Assembly: GCF_009796745.1 (NCBI RefSeq)
Contig: NZ_CP047024.1
Coordinates: 2,852,001 to 2,916,000 of the forward strand
Length of the DNA: 64,000 bases
Source of the DNA: Paraglaciecola sp. L1A13
Lineage (GTDB): Bacteria; Pseudomonadota; Gammaproteobacteria; Enterobacterales; Alteromonadaceae
Direction: 5' to 3'
In this document: in pieces, positions 38,768-47,934 of the stretch
Layout of the letters: each line of letters starts with the position of its first letter
How positions within the stretch are numbered: the first letter of the stretch is position 1
Made by a program: the position numbers and the translations under genes
Notes under the pieces: generated by a model
What the model was told of the DNA's origin: nothing
What the model saw: only the letters and a program-made list of their open reading frames with translations
Databases searched by the model: none

Positions 38768-39484
38768 TTCACACACACATCCATTTTCTTATCGTCGTTC
38801 GGACTTGTTCCGTCACTTTGGATTTGAGTTAAATTATTGTTCGTCCAAACTATTTTTCATCAAGTAATATACGTTCAGGTGTTAACCCATTGGGCATACT
38901 AGCTAGCTAAGCCCGTTTATTGTGTAAAATAAATACATCTGATCGTCTAGAACTTTCTTTCACTTCAGCATAGTCGAATAGTGCTTATTGTTTGCTGTTA
39001 TTTAAAAAATTCATTTTGAGGGGACATAAACCTTACGTTTAAACAACAAGCTGCGCTTGCTTTGGATAATTTAAAATCGTCGCACTCGATTGTACTTAAG
39101 TGCCGGTAATGTCGATGCCTAACAATCGAAATACTTCTTTGCTGACATCCAGATACTCTTGCTAAGCTGAAAGACTATAACTTACTTGATTTAAGCATTT
39201 AGCTATCACGTTACATAGTCCTTATGCATCAGTGAGTTAGACTCGCGGCGCATGCTTTAATGGTGCGTCGCTAAGCATTTCCGTTATCACTTTTTCTTAT
39301 CTATGTCCTTGTAGAAGCCTGTTATCAATGAACGTATCAATTGTGCTCAGGCACGATGGGGGCCAATAAAGGTATTGAGCATTATACCAAAGTATCGAGC
39401 TGTAGATTTTTTAATCAATTAAAATAGCGTTTAATGCGCTCAACGAAACGAGATTAAACTACATTAAGAACCGAGGAATTGACC
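38768..39484. other. 717-bp region without recognisable genes
   Basis: I see no plausible ORF, RNA gene or strong repeat here. A Shine-Dalgarno (GAGGAA) for the DUF3718 gene marks the right end at about 39473. A minus-strand stretch of about 20 codons near 39100-39160 reads like a protein C-terminus but has an in-frame stop just before it, so it is not called. Confidence 0.5.
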
Positions 39485-39880
39485 ATGTTGAAAATTGTTA
39501 AAACTTCTATCGCCATCGCCGCTACATCTATTATTTTTGCTGCGCCGGCTCAAGCAGACGTAACTGAAGCATTGCAGAACATCTGCACTATTGTTAAAGC
39601 TGATGATAAAGGCGAATTACGCAAAAAAATGAAACGCGTTCAGTCAGACTACCGCCTTAAACTACAAGATTATTATTCAGGTATCAGTTGTGGTGGCAAT
39701 AGCTTGATCCGCACAGCCATGTTAAACGACGCAATTGAAACGGGTACCTTAATGGTTAAAAAAATGCCTAAAAGTGACTTAAGCACGCCTGAACAAGACG
39801 GCAAAACCGTTGTGGCTTGGGCAACAGAAAATGGTTTAACCAATTCACCGATTGTTGCGGTACTAAACGACCGTATCTAA
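39485..39880 (+). CDS. DUF3718 domain-containing exported protein
   Basis: A 131-residue precursor with a signal peptide (MLKIVKTSIAIAATSIIFAA, cleavage after AQA) and a small domain with two cysteines (in QNICTIV and GISCGGNSLIRTA), matching DUF3718, a family largely restricted to Alteromonadales and of unknown function. The ATG at 39485 is chosen because GAGGAA lies six bases ahead; a TTG six bases upstream is the alternative. Single gene with its own terminator. Confidence 0.85.
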   Translation: MLKIVKTSIAIAATSIIFAAPAQADVTEALQNICTIVKADDKGELRKKMKRVQSDYRLKLQDYYSGISCGGNSLIRTAMLNDAIETGTLMVKKMPKSDLSTPEQDGKTVVAWATENGLTNSPIVAVLNDRI

Positions 39881-39983
39881 CGACCGTGTTTTACAACCGT
39901 ATCAAACAATATTACTTATTGATGCACGCAGTGGGCTCATCGACATTTTCAACATGATTCAGGTGTTATATTCCCAGACAAAA

Positions 39984-40007
39984 CCACCGAGTAGCGCTAC
40001 TTGGTGG
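39984..40007. repeat. 24-bp near-perfect palindrome downstream of the DUF3718 gene
   Basis: CCACCGAGTAGC followed by GCTACTTGGTGG, which is self-complementary apart from one G-T pair on each strand. It lies 104 bases after the DUF3718 stop and just before the T-run terminator. It could fold as part of the 3' end or be a protein-binding site. Confidence 0.5.
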
Positions 40008-40016
40008 CTAGAAAAA

Positions 40017-40042
40017 CGGCCTCTCTTAGGGCTTTTTTTTTG
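40017..40042 (+). terminator. terminator-like site of the DUF3718 gene
   Basis: CGGCC-TCTCTTA-GGGC followed by ten T residues (40033-40042). The stem is short (GCC/GGC plus neighbours), but the T-run is the longest in the region and follows a stronger palindrome, so termination here is plausible. The remaining sequence to 40321 shows nothing recognisable. Confidence 0.55.
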
Positions 40043-40321
40043 ACGGCGCGACAACGCTTGGTTTACCAACAAATAATTATTATGCTTAATTGCACAACCC
40101 GCTAATACACGCTGCTATAGAATCCACTTTTAACGACAATTGTCAGCCCAAAATATTGATAACAAGACCATTTATCGTTATGTTAAAATTTGAACTTTGA
40201 GTCTCGATAATGAATTTATCCGAGTACAACAAGCATCTCTCACCTAATGCGTATGCTAAAAGCAAAAAGTTAAGCTTTACTCTGCGCTTATTTCCTCAGG
40301 CCAACGTTGTATGAGATACAA

Positions 40322-41359
40322 ATGACGGATCAGTTAGTTCAGAATTTCCAGTACCGACGTGATGTTATGCGGGTGCTACTTATTATCACCTTTATTGGCG
40401 GTTGTATTTTTTCTGCCGTCAATTTTCAACGCGGTCTATGGCCATTAGCGCTTATAGAACTGCTGTATGGATTGTTCTCTTTGTGGCTATGGCTGCGGAT
40501 ATTGACCACCGTGTACTTCCAAAAATGGGTCACTATTTATGTCGTGCCATTTTTTGTCATCATGATTTACGGCTTGTCAGTGCCCCAATCATCTGAATCG
40601 ATCTTCGTATGGATTTTAACCATTCCGGTTATCTCGTATCTGTTGATGGGACGAAAACAAGGTTTTTGGTTTTCGTTGACCTTTATCCTTTTTGGCATTG
40701 TGGCTTACCACTGGCGTTTTATTAACACAGAACACAATTTTTCCCTCAATGTGGCCATATCGGTTAACGTGATATTAAGTTCATTTTTAATGATGACGTT
40801 CGCCCATGTTTACGAGAAAAACCGTGAGCAAAACGAAGACCGATTATTGTCTCTTGCAGGCACTGACCCGCTTACGGGTCTAGCTAATCGTATGAAATTG
40901 AATGAAAGTTTCCAGCGGATAAGTGCCTTGGCCGCTCGCCATGATGATCCTTTAACCGTAGTGTTGTTCGATTTGGATTTATTCAAAACCATCAATGATG
41001 TTTACGGTCACGCTGTGGGTGACGGAGCCCTACGACACGTAGCTAATTTTCTGCAACAAAATACCAGAAAGTCAGATTTACTCGCGCGATTTGGCGGAGA
41101 AGAATTCGCCTTATTAATGGTGGCCACTGATATAGAAAAAGGTCATCAACAAGTCAATGCATTAAGAAAACTGCTTATGAAGACCCCGTTTACCACTCCA
41201 AAGGGTGATATTTACATCACCTTGAGTGCCGGTATATCGAGCTTTGGGCAAGATGGGCATGACCTAGATAAACTGCTTGATAAAGCAGATAAACGTTTAT
41301 ATTACGCGAAAGAAAACGGCCGCAATCAAGTGATTTCCCATGACGGCGCAAACGGCTAA
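40322..41359 (+). CDS. membrane-bound diguanylate cyclase (GGDEF)
   Basis: A 345-residue protein with six predicted membrane helices (about 14-165) and a C-terminal GGDEF domain (about 180-340). The active-site motif is GGEEF at 258-262, and the inhibitory site RxxD is present as RKSD at 249-252, five residues ahead, so it should be active and feedback-controlled by c-di-GMP. DPLTGLANR and FDLDLFKTINDVYGH are typical. The first ATG in frame is at 40322; a TTG at 40307 is a less likely start. The membrane part resembles no named sensor family that I can identify. Single gene. Confidence 0.9.
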   Translation: MTDQLVQNFQYRRDVMRVLLIITFIGGCIFSAVNFQRGLWPLALIELLYGLFSLWLWLRILTTVYFQKWVTIYVVPFFVIMIYGLSVPQSSESIFVWILTIPVISYLLMGRKQGFWFSLTFILFGIVAYHWRFINTEHNFSLNVAISVNVILSSFLMMTFAHVYEKNREQNEDRLLSLAGTDPLTGLANRMKLNESFQRISALAARHDDPLTVVLFDLDLFKTINDVYGHAVGDGALRHVANFLQQNTRKSDLLARFGGEEFALLMVATDIEKGHQQVNALRKLLMKTPFTTPKGDIYITLSAGISSFGQDGHDLDKLLDKADKRLYYAKENGRNQVISHDGANG

Positions 41360-41512
41360 CAGTGCTAACAGTGCTAACAACGGCACGTTAAGCCCAGATA
41401 AAAATCACTACAATGCCGCTCAAGCAAGCTTGATGTTTACTCAGTTAGGCACGTATGAAACCGACATATTGAACGCGAATAAGTGATAATTATCAGTGTA
41501 ACCACCACGTAT

Positions 41513-42412
41513 TTACTCTACTAAAAATCGCGCAATACTGGCGTTTACCTCTTCCGGTTTTTCGTGATGAAGCCAATGTGTGGCATCACTAAAGCGTTGT
41601 ATACGACAGTCAGGTACATACTGTTCAATCCCATCTAGAATACCTGTCACAAAGGCTTCATCTTGCTCTCCCCATAGGACTAATGTGGGCGTAGCAATAC
41701 GAATATTAGGAATTTTCAAAGCATATTCCGTCGTAATATCCGCCTGTGCTTCAGGCGGTAATTGCGGCATAGCGCGATAATATTGCAGCATACCGTTAAC
41801 GGCCCCGGGTTGCTTCCAAGCTCGCATATATTCAGCCTTCTGACGCTCAGTAAACTGGGTATTGTGCATGCCAGAAAATAACATATCTTTGAGCATGGCA
41901 AAGTCATTGTGTTGCACAAACTCGACTCCATTTTCAGCTACCAGTTGGTGAATGTAAGCACTTTTTTGGCGCTGTTGGGGGTTAGTGGCCATCTCACGAG
42001 TAAACGTGCTCGGATGAGCAGCATTCAAAATAACTAACTTATTAAAAAGTTGCGGATGAAATGCCGCAAGAGGCCATGCTATTGCCCCGCCCCAATCGTG
42101 AGCGATTAGGTTAACTGGTGCGTCCGGACTTATTTTCGCAACGAACTGAGCATACAAGGCAATAAGATTCGGTACGCTGTAAGCCTCTTGTGATTGAGGT
42201 TTATCGCTCAAATTGTAGCCCATCAAATCCGGCACGATGACACGATAATGCGCGCGAAAGTGATCAATTTGCGCCTGCCAAGTTCCCCAATACTCTGGAA
42301 AACCGTGCAAAAAAATTAAGGTTTGCGTGCTGTCTTGCGGGTTGTGGCACGCCGCTTCGACGTAATGCAAAGATACGCCGTTGATATCAGCGTAATGATG
42401 GCTTATGGGCAT
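41513..42412 (-). CDS. alpha/beta hydrolase, epoxide-hydrolase type
   Basis: A 299-residue soluble hydrolase of the epoxide hydrolase/dehalogenase branch. Oxyanion motif HGFPEYW is at 36-42. The nucleophile is Asp106 in AHDWGGA (an aspartate, not serine), the charge-relay acid is probably Asp251 (GEQDEAF) and the base His279 (DATHWLHHE). The substrate is unknown. It lies 82 bases after the acyl-CoA dehydrogenase gene on the same strand but behind a terminator, so read-through or independent expression are both possible. Confidence 0.87.
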   Translation of the reverse strand: MPISHHYADINGVSLHYVEAACHNPQDSTQTLIFLHGFPEYWGTWQAQIDHFRAHYRVIVPDLMGYNLSDKPQSQEAYSVPNLIALYAQFVAKISPDAPVNLIAHDWGGAIAWPLAAFHPQLFNKLVILNAAHPSTFTREMATNPQQRQKSAYIHQLVAENGVEFVQHNDFAMLKDMLFSGMHNTQFTERQKAEYMRAWKQPGAVNGMLQYYRAMPQLPPEAQADITTEYALKIPNIRIATPTLVLWGEQDEAFVTGILDGIEQYVPDCRIQRFSDATHWLHHEKPEEVNASIARFLVE

Positions 42413-42426
42413 GGTCTATCCCTTTA

Positions 42427-42469
42427 ATAAAAAAGGCGAACACTTTTCTAAAGAAAAGGTTCGCCTTTA
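42427..42469 (-). terminator. terminator of the beta-oxidation operon
   Basis: On the minus strand AAAGGCGAAC-CTTTTC, a short loop, then GAAAAG-GTTCGCCTTTT forms a long stem (42431-42468, one bulged base), followed by TTTTTATT. It lies between the acyl-CoA dehydrogenase stop and the hydrolase start. Confidence 0.85.
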
Positions 42470-42494
42470 CTTATTCTTATGAATAATTGCGTTA

Positions 42495-44297
42495 TTAAGC
42501 GCTTAGGTCGAACTGCTCGACTGGCATACTCATTAAGCTGTCTGAACCGGTTTCGATTGCAGATACCAATGAACGAGTGCGGGTTAACAAACGGTCAAAG
42601 TAAAACTTAGCCGTATGTAACTTCGCTTGGTAGAACGCAGCATTATCTGTGCCTGCATCTAGCTTCTCCTGCGCCAATACAGCCATCTTCAACCAGAAAT
42701 ATCCTACTGTGACATAACCTGAATACATTAAGTAATCTACTGAAGCAGCACCTAATTCGTCTGGGTTACTAGCTGCACGTTTGGTGATATCAGCGGTAAT
42801 TTGCTTCCACTCATCTAAATGCACTTCGATGGCGTTTGACCATGCGTTGAACTGGCCTTTGTCACGAATACTTAAGCAGTAATCACGTACCTCTTGGGTA
42901 AATACGTCAAGCAACTTACCATTTGAACCGACAACTTTACGCGCCAATAAATCGATTGCCTGAATACCTGTAGTACCTTCGTACATAGTACAAATACGCG
43001 TATCACGAGCAAGTTGTTCCATGCCCCATTCTTTAATAAAACCATGTCCGCCATATACTTGCATACCGTAGCTAGTCGCTTCTTGCGCAGTTTCGGTTAA
43101 GAATGCTTTAACGATTGGCGTCAAAAATGCCAATTTCGCTTCACTTAACTGTTTGTCAGCTTCGTCTTTGCTGTATAACGTGATATCAACTAATTTCATG
43201 GCGTAAATGGCTAACGCGCGATTACCTTCGGCAAACGCTTTTTGAGTTAACAACATACGGCGCACATCTGGATGCACAATAATCGGATCCGCTGGGCCTG
43301 CCGGATTTTGCACACCTTTCATGGAACGGAATTGCAAACGGTCTTTAGCGTATGCAAGCGCACCTTGGAATGCCGTTTCGCTTGATGCCAAGCCTTCAAG
43401 TCCTGTGCCGATCCGGGCAGAGTTCATAAAGGTGAACATGCAATTTAGACCACGGTTCTCAGTACCGATTAAGTACCCTTTCGCGCCATCGAAGTTAATT
43501 ACGCATGTCGCTGAACCTTTAATACCCATTTTATGTTCAATGGAACCACAGGTAACGGCGTTACGATCTTCTTTTTCACCTTCAGCGCTCACGTTAAACT
43601 TAGGAACCGCGAACAAAGAAATACCTTTCGTTCCTTCTGGTGCACCAGGAAGACGCGCAATAACGATATGCACGATATTTTCTGACATATCATGCTCGCC
43701 GGCTGAGATGAAAATCTTAGTGCCGGTTAGGTTATAACTGCCATCTGCGTTCTTTTCAGCTTTGGTTTTTAGCATCCCCAAATCTGAACCACAGTGTGAC
43801 TCGGTCAAACACATGGTGCCTGTCCACGTTCCTGCAACCAATTTATGCAAAAACATTTTTTGTTGTTCTGGCGTACCATGAGCTTCAAGTGTTGCCATAC
43901 AACCTTGGCTCAACCCTGGGTACATCGCCCAAGCATGGTTCGCACCTGATAACCACTCACCTAACGCTGATGACAGTGAATAGGGTAGTTCTTGACCACC
44001 AAATTCCGCTGGGTGTGTCATTGAAGGCCATCCGCCCTCAACATATTGCTGATACGCTTCTTTAAAACCCGTTGGTGTGGTCACCACTGAGTCTGTCCAA
44101 GTACAACCTTCTTCATCACCAATTGCATTAATCGGCGCAATTACGTTTTCGCTAAACTTAGCCGCTTCTGAAAAGATGGCCTCGACCATATCCGGAGACG
44201 CTTCTTCGAAACCGAGATCAGCATAATGCTTTTCGAATCCCAGTAACTCGTTCATAACGAATAATGCGTCTTTTTGCGGCGCTTTATAACCTTCCAT
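42495..44297 (-). CDS. acyl-CoA dehydrogenase (large FadE5/DmdC-like type)
   Basis: A 600-residue acyl-CoA dehydrogenase with an extra C-terminal domain, of the group that includes 3-methylmercaptopropionyl-CoA dehydrogenase DmdC and mycobacterial FadE5. The core shows CLTESHCGSDLGMLKTKA, IFISAGEHDM and MQVYGGHGFIKEWGMEQLARD, and the catalytic base is probably the Glu of MYEGTTGIQ. A GAGG site precedes the ATG at 44297. It follows a thiolase gene and a hydratase/dehydrogenase gene, making a compact beta-oxidation operon. Substrate preference cannot be told from sequence alone. Confidence 0.9.
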   Translation of the reverse strand: MEGYKAPQKDALFVMNELLGFEKHYADLGFEEASPDMVEAIFSEAAKFSENVIAPINAIGDEEGCTWTDSVVTTPTGFKEAYQQYVEGGWPSMTHPAEFGGQELPYSLSSALGEWLSGANHAWAMYPGLSQGCMATLEAHGTPEQQKMFLHKLVAGTWTGTMCLTESHCGSDLGMLKTKAEKNADGSYNLTGTKIFISAGEHDMSENIVHIVIARLPGAPEGTKGISLFAVPKFNVSAEGEKEDRNAVTCGSIEHKMGIKGSATCVINFDGAKGYLIGTENRGLNCMFTFMNSARIGTGLEGLASSETAFQGALAYAKDRLQFRSMKGVQNPAGPADPIIVHPDVRRMLLTQKAFAEGNRALAIYAMKLVDITLYSKDEADKQLSEAKLAFLTPIVKAFLTETAQEATSYGMQVYGGHGFIKEWGMEQLARDTRICTMYEGTTGIQAIDLLARKVVGSNGKLLDVFTQEVRDYCLSIRDKGQFNAWSNAIEVHLDEWKQITADITKRAASNPDELGAASVDYLMYSGYVTVGYFWLKMAVLAQEKLDAGTDNAAFYQAKLHTAKFYFDRLLTRTRSLVSAIETGSDSLMSMPVEQFDLSA

Positions 44298-44318
44298 CGT
44301 GTAACCTCATTGGGTTTT

Positions 44319-44338
44319 AGCGCCTCTTGCGAGGCGCT
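44319..44338 (-). other. intercistronic hairpin with GCAA tetraloop
   Basis: On the minus strand AGCGCCTC-GCAA-GAGGCGCT, a perfect 8-bp stem closed by a GNRA-type tetraloop, lies six bases after the thiolase stop and 21 bases before the acyl-CoA dehydrogenase ATG. No T-run follows. It is probably an RNA-stabilising or processing element. Confidence 0.65.
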
Positions 44339-44344
44339 TAAAAT

Positions 44345-45526
44345 TTAGTAGACTTCGAATAAACCAGCTGCGCCCATACCGCCACCAATACACATGGTGC
44401 ATACCACGTATTTGGCACCACGGCGTTTGCCTTCGATAAGTGCATGACCCACCATACGCGCACCACTCATGCCGTAAGGGTGACCAATTGAAATTGCCCC
44501 GCCATTAACGTTAAGCAATTCATCAGGAATACCCAACTTATCTCGGCAGTACATCACTTGTACGGCAAATGCTTCATTTAGTTCCCACAAACCGATATCG
44601 TTCATGGTTAAGCCATGTTGCTTAAGCAATTTAGGGATAGCGAATACTGGACCGATGCCCATTTCGTCCGGTTCACAACCTGCAACCGCAATACCTCGAT
44701 AGGCACCAAGAGGCGTTAAGTTCTGTTGCTCAGCTAATTTCGAGCTCATAATGACTGTGGCTGATGCACCGTCAGACAACTGACTTGCGTTACCCGCAGT
44801 GATGAGACCACCTTCGATAACAGGCTTAAGGCTTTTTAACCCTTCAAGCGTCGTTTCAGCACGGTTACCTTCATCTTTACTCAAGGTAACTTCATGAAAG
44901 CTCTCTTCTTTGGTCTCGCGGTCAACAACAACTTTAGTGGTTGTCACTGGCACGATTTCATCGTCAAATTTACCTGCAGCTTGACCCGCCGCGGTGCGCA
45001 TTTGGCTTTGTAATGCGTAATCGTCCATTGCATCACGGTCAATACCGTAGCGTGCAGCAACGACTTCGGCCGTTTGCAACATAGGCATATAAATATTTTT
45101 ATGCAATTTAGCCAACGCAGGATCAACCATGCGATGGGTATTCATGTATTTATTTTGCACTAAGCTTATCGAATCAAGACCACCCGCAACCATTATTGGC
45201 ACGTTGTCAGTAATAATGTGCTTAGCGGCTGTCGCAATAGCGTACATACCCGAACTACACTGGCGATCAAGCGTCATACCTGCAACCGTGACGGGCAAAC
45301 CACCAGCCAGACCTGCTAAACGACCGATATTCATACCGCCGCTGCCTTGAGTTAAGGCGCTACCCATAATCACATCATCAACTGATGCAGGGTCAATACC
45401 GGCTCTTTTTACTGCTTCACGGATGGCATGACCACCTAAGCTAGGTGCTTCAAGGTTATTGAATGCGCCTTTATAAGCACGGCCAATGGGTGTTCTTGCG
45501 GTGGATACTATGACTGCTTCTTTCAT
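44345..45526 (-). CDS. acetyl-CoA C-acyltransferase (thiolase)
   Basis: A 393-residue thiolase that cleaves 3-ketoacyl-CoA with CoA. Catalytic residues are Cys90 (LDRQCSSGM), His349 ([13 protein letters not shown]) and Cys379 ([12 protein letters not shown]). Unusually for a FadA-type enzyme, the HP(Y)GMSGAR form suggests the acetoacetyl/3-ketoacyl thiolase subgroup often paired with this type of hydratase/dehydrogenase fusion. It lies 36 bases downstream of that fusion gene and 47 bases upstream of the acyl-CoA dehydrogenase. Confidence 0.93.
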   Translation of the reverse strand: MKEAVIVSTARTPIGRAYKGAFNNLEAPSLGGHAIREAVKRAGIDPASVDDVIMGSALTQGSGGMNIGRLAGLAGGLPVTVAGMTLDRQCSSGMYAIATAAKHIITDNVPIMVAGGLDSISLVQNKYMNTHRMVDPALAKLHKNIYMPMLQTAEVVAARYGIDRDAMDDYALQSQMRTAAGQAAGKFDDEIVPVTTTKVVVDRETKEESFHEVTLSKDEGNRAETTLEGLKSLKPVIEGGLITAGNASQLSDGASATVIMSSKLAEQQNLTPLGAYRGIAVAGCEPDEMGIGPVFAIPKLLKQHGLTMNDIGLWELNEAFAVQVMYCRDKLGIPDELLNVNGGAISIGHPYGMSGARMVGHALIEGKRRGAKYVVCTMCIGGGMGAAGLFEVY

Positions 45527-45562
45527 AATTTTTCTCTTGTTTTGTAATAGGTTAAGTAGGCG

Positions 45563-47671
45563 TTACTGTTTGAAATCTGCAAAGCGTTTGCCTTGCTCAG
45601 CGAGCTTTTTCAATAGCGGCGCTGGTTCAAACCAGTGACCACCGTATTCACCTAATTCATCACGATATTTGCACATCGCGTCGTAAACTTTTTTCAAGCC
45701 AATTTCATCGGCATATTGCATAGGGCCACCACGATAAACAGGGAAACCATAGCCGTATACGTAGATAACATCGATGTCGCTTGATTTAGCAGCAATGCCC
45801 TCTTCCAATATCAACGCACCTTCATTGATTAATGGGAAAATGATGCGCTCTAGAATTTCTTGATCTGAGATGTCACGTTGCGGAATACCTAAACGTGCCG
45901 CTTCTTCTTTCGCCATTTCAACTACTTCAGGATCTGGCACTGGCGTTCTATTGCCTGGTTCGTACATGTACGCACCGCGGCCTGACTTAAGCCCCACGCG
46001 ACCTTGTTTTACCAAACGGTCAGAGACCACGCAGTAACTAGGATCATGCTCAATAAACTCGCGACGTGACTCACGTACGTAGTAACCAATGTCTAAACCT
46101 GCCATGTCACCCATAGTGAATGGGCCCATAGGTAAGCCAAAATCATAAATAACTTTGTCGACTTGCTGGGGTGTTGCACCTTCTAACATTAAACGCGCTG
46201 CCTCACGGCCATAAGGTTCGATCATGCGGTTACCCACAAAGCCGAAACATACGCCAACCAGTACCGCGACCTTGTTAATTTTCTTAGCCATCTGCATAGA
46301 TGTTTTAATCACTTCGGCAGAGGTTTTTTCAGCCTTAACCACTTCAAGCAATTTCATTACGTTTGCAGGGCTAAAGAAGTGCAAACCAATCACGTCTTCA
46401 GGACGTGAGGTAGAAGCAGCGATTTCATTGACATCCAATGTAGAAGTATTAGAGGCCAAAATAGCACCTGGCTTACATACTTTATCAAGTGCGCCAAAGA
46501 CTTCTTTCTTAACCGACATTTTTTCGAACACGGCTTCAATAACTAAATCGACGTCGCTTAGGGCCGCATATTCAGTAGAGCCCTGTAGTAGCGCCATTCT
46601 ATCTTCAACAGCTTGAGCGGTAAGTTTGCCTTTTTTGGCAGAGTTTTCGTAATTTTTACGAATTAGCGCTAGGCCTTTATCAAGAGCCTCTTGCTTGAGC
46701 TCAAGCATGATGACCGGGATACCCGCATTCGCGAAGTTCATGGCGATACCACCGCCCATAGTGCCCGCACCGATAATACCGACCTTTTTAATATCACGAA
46801 CCGGCGTCGATTTATCGTAGTCACTTACATGTGAAGCGGCACGTTCAGCAAAGAAGAAGTGTTGCTGAGCACGCGCTTCTTTTGAGCCCATACATTCCAT
46901 AAACAACTCACCTTCGCGAACCAAACCTTGCTGAAACGGCAATGAAACTGATGCTTCAACAGCTTGAATACAACGTTCTGGGGCAAAAAAGCCGCGAGCT
47001 TGCTTCTTCAGGCCTTGACGGTACTGAGCAAAGAGTTCATCAGGCGCGCTGGCTTTATCAATTTCAATGTCTGATGTTTTGCGTGTTTTCGCACCATCCG
47101 CAATAACCTTCTCAACGAATGCCATGGCTTCAGTTAATAGGCTGCTTGGATCTTCAACTACTAGGTCAAACACACCATTAAGCTTGCTGGCTTTTTCTGG
47201 GCGCCCCGACACTATCATATCTAGGGCTTTTGGCACGCCTGCAAGGCGTGGTAGACGCTGAGTACCACCAGCACCTGGTAAAATACCTAAATTAACTTCC
47301 GGCAAGCCAACCTTATTACTGGCAAACGTCACGCGGTAGTGACAAGACAGAGCAACTTCAAGCCCACCACCAAACGCAGGGCCATTAAGCACTGCTATAA
47401 TTGGCTTAGTTGCATTTTCTATAACGTCTAATACTGTAGGTAAATGCGGTTCAAGGTTACCCCCTGAAAATTCACTGATGTCGGCGCCACCAGAAAACAA
47501 TGCCAATTTAGATGAGATAACAATGGCTTTCACTTGCTCGTTGTCTAACGCTTGTTGAATATTTTCGATTAATCCAACGCGCACTGACTTGGATAAAGCA
47601 TTAACCGGTGGGCTTTGCATATACAAAACCGCGACATTTCCTTGTACTTCAGCTATCACTGCTTGACTCAT
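45563..47671 (-). CDS. bifunctional enoyl-CoA hydratase / 3-hydroxyacyl-CoA dehydrogenase
   Basis: A 702-residue FadB/FadJ-like or peroxisomal-bifunctional-like enzyme. The N-terminal crotonase domain (about 1-200) has NGPAFGGGLEVALSCHYR and LPEVNLGILPGAGGTQRLPR with the two catalytic glutamates. The C-terminal dehydrogenase has the NAD fold IGAGTMGGGIAMNFANAG near 300, GLHFFSPANVMKLLEVV, and two 3HCDH C-terminal domains. It is the first gene of the operon with AGAGGT ahead of the ATG, and is divergent from the haloalkane dehalogenase gene. The 263-bp gap to that gene must hold both promoters; a clear FadR box is not seen there. Confidence 0.93.
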   Translation of the reverse strand: MSQAVIAEVQGNVAVLYMQSPPVNALSKSVRVGLIENIQQALDNEQVKAIVISSKLALFSGGADISEFSGGNLEPHLPTVLDVIENATKPIIAVLNGPAFGGGLEVALSCHYRVTFASNKVGLPEVNLGILPGAGGTQRLPRLAGVPKALDMIVSGRPEKASKLNGVFDLVVEDPSSLLTEAMAFVEKVIADGAKTRKTSDIEIDKASAPDELFAQYRQGLKKQARGFFAPERCIQAVEASVSLPFQQGLVREGELFMECMGSKEARAQQHFFFAERAASHVSDYDKSTPVRDIKKVGIIGAGTMGGGIAMNFANAGIPVIMLELKQEALDKGLALIRKNYENSAKKGKLTAQAVEDRMALLQGSTEYAALSDVDLVIEAVFEKMSVKKEVFGALDKVCKPGAILASNTSTLDVNEIAASTSRPEDVIGLHFFSPANVMKLLEVVKAEKTSAEVIKTSMQMAKKINKVAVLVGVCFGFVGNRMIEPYGREAARLMLEGATPQQVDKVIYDFGLPMGPFTMGDMAGLDIGYYVRESRREFIEHDPSYCVVSDRLVKQGRVGLKSGRGAYMYEPGNRTPVPDPEVVEMAKEEAARLGIPQRDISDQEILERIIFPLINEGALILEEGIAAKSSDIDVIYVYGYGFPVYRGGPMQYADEIGLKKVYDAMCKYRDELGEYGGHWFEPAPLLKKLAEQGKRFADFKQ

Positions 47672-47934
47672 AATGACCTCTTACCAGATAAATTAGTAAA
47701 CGAATACTAGGTCAGGGAGCTTAATCATCCAAATTTATTGGTTTTATATTTGTTAATAATCTTAACTGATAACGCAGGTATTCCCGTTAGCATTTAATTA
47801 TTCATTAAATTCATACTTCTGCATTAATTTAGGCGAGTTGACTTTTACAAGGCTAAATGATTTTCTAATAGCTCATTTACAAGTTTAACAACGTGCTTAC
47901 ATCGTTTATTCAAGCACCAATTGGAATAACGCCT

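Noticed and set aside
39100..39160. Minus-strand stretch reading like a protein C-terminus (about 20 codons)
   Set aside because: An in-frame stop immediately precedes it and it is too short to assign; it may be chance.
41360..41395. Short direct repeat of CTAACAGTG after the GGDEF gene
   Set aside because: Only about three imperfect copies of nine bases; too small to mean anything without comparison.
47672..47934. Possible FadR box (AGCTCCCTGACCTAGT, minus strand) in front of the hydratase/dehydrogenase gene
   Set aside because: Only the right half agrees with the consensus and the spacing is one base short; not reported as an operator.
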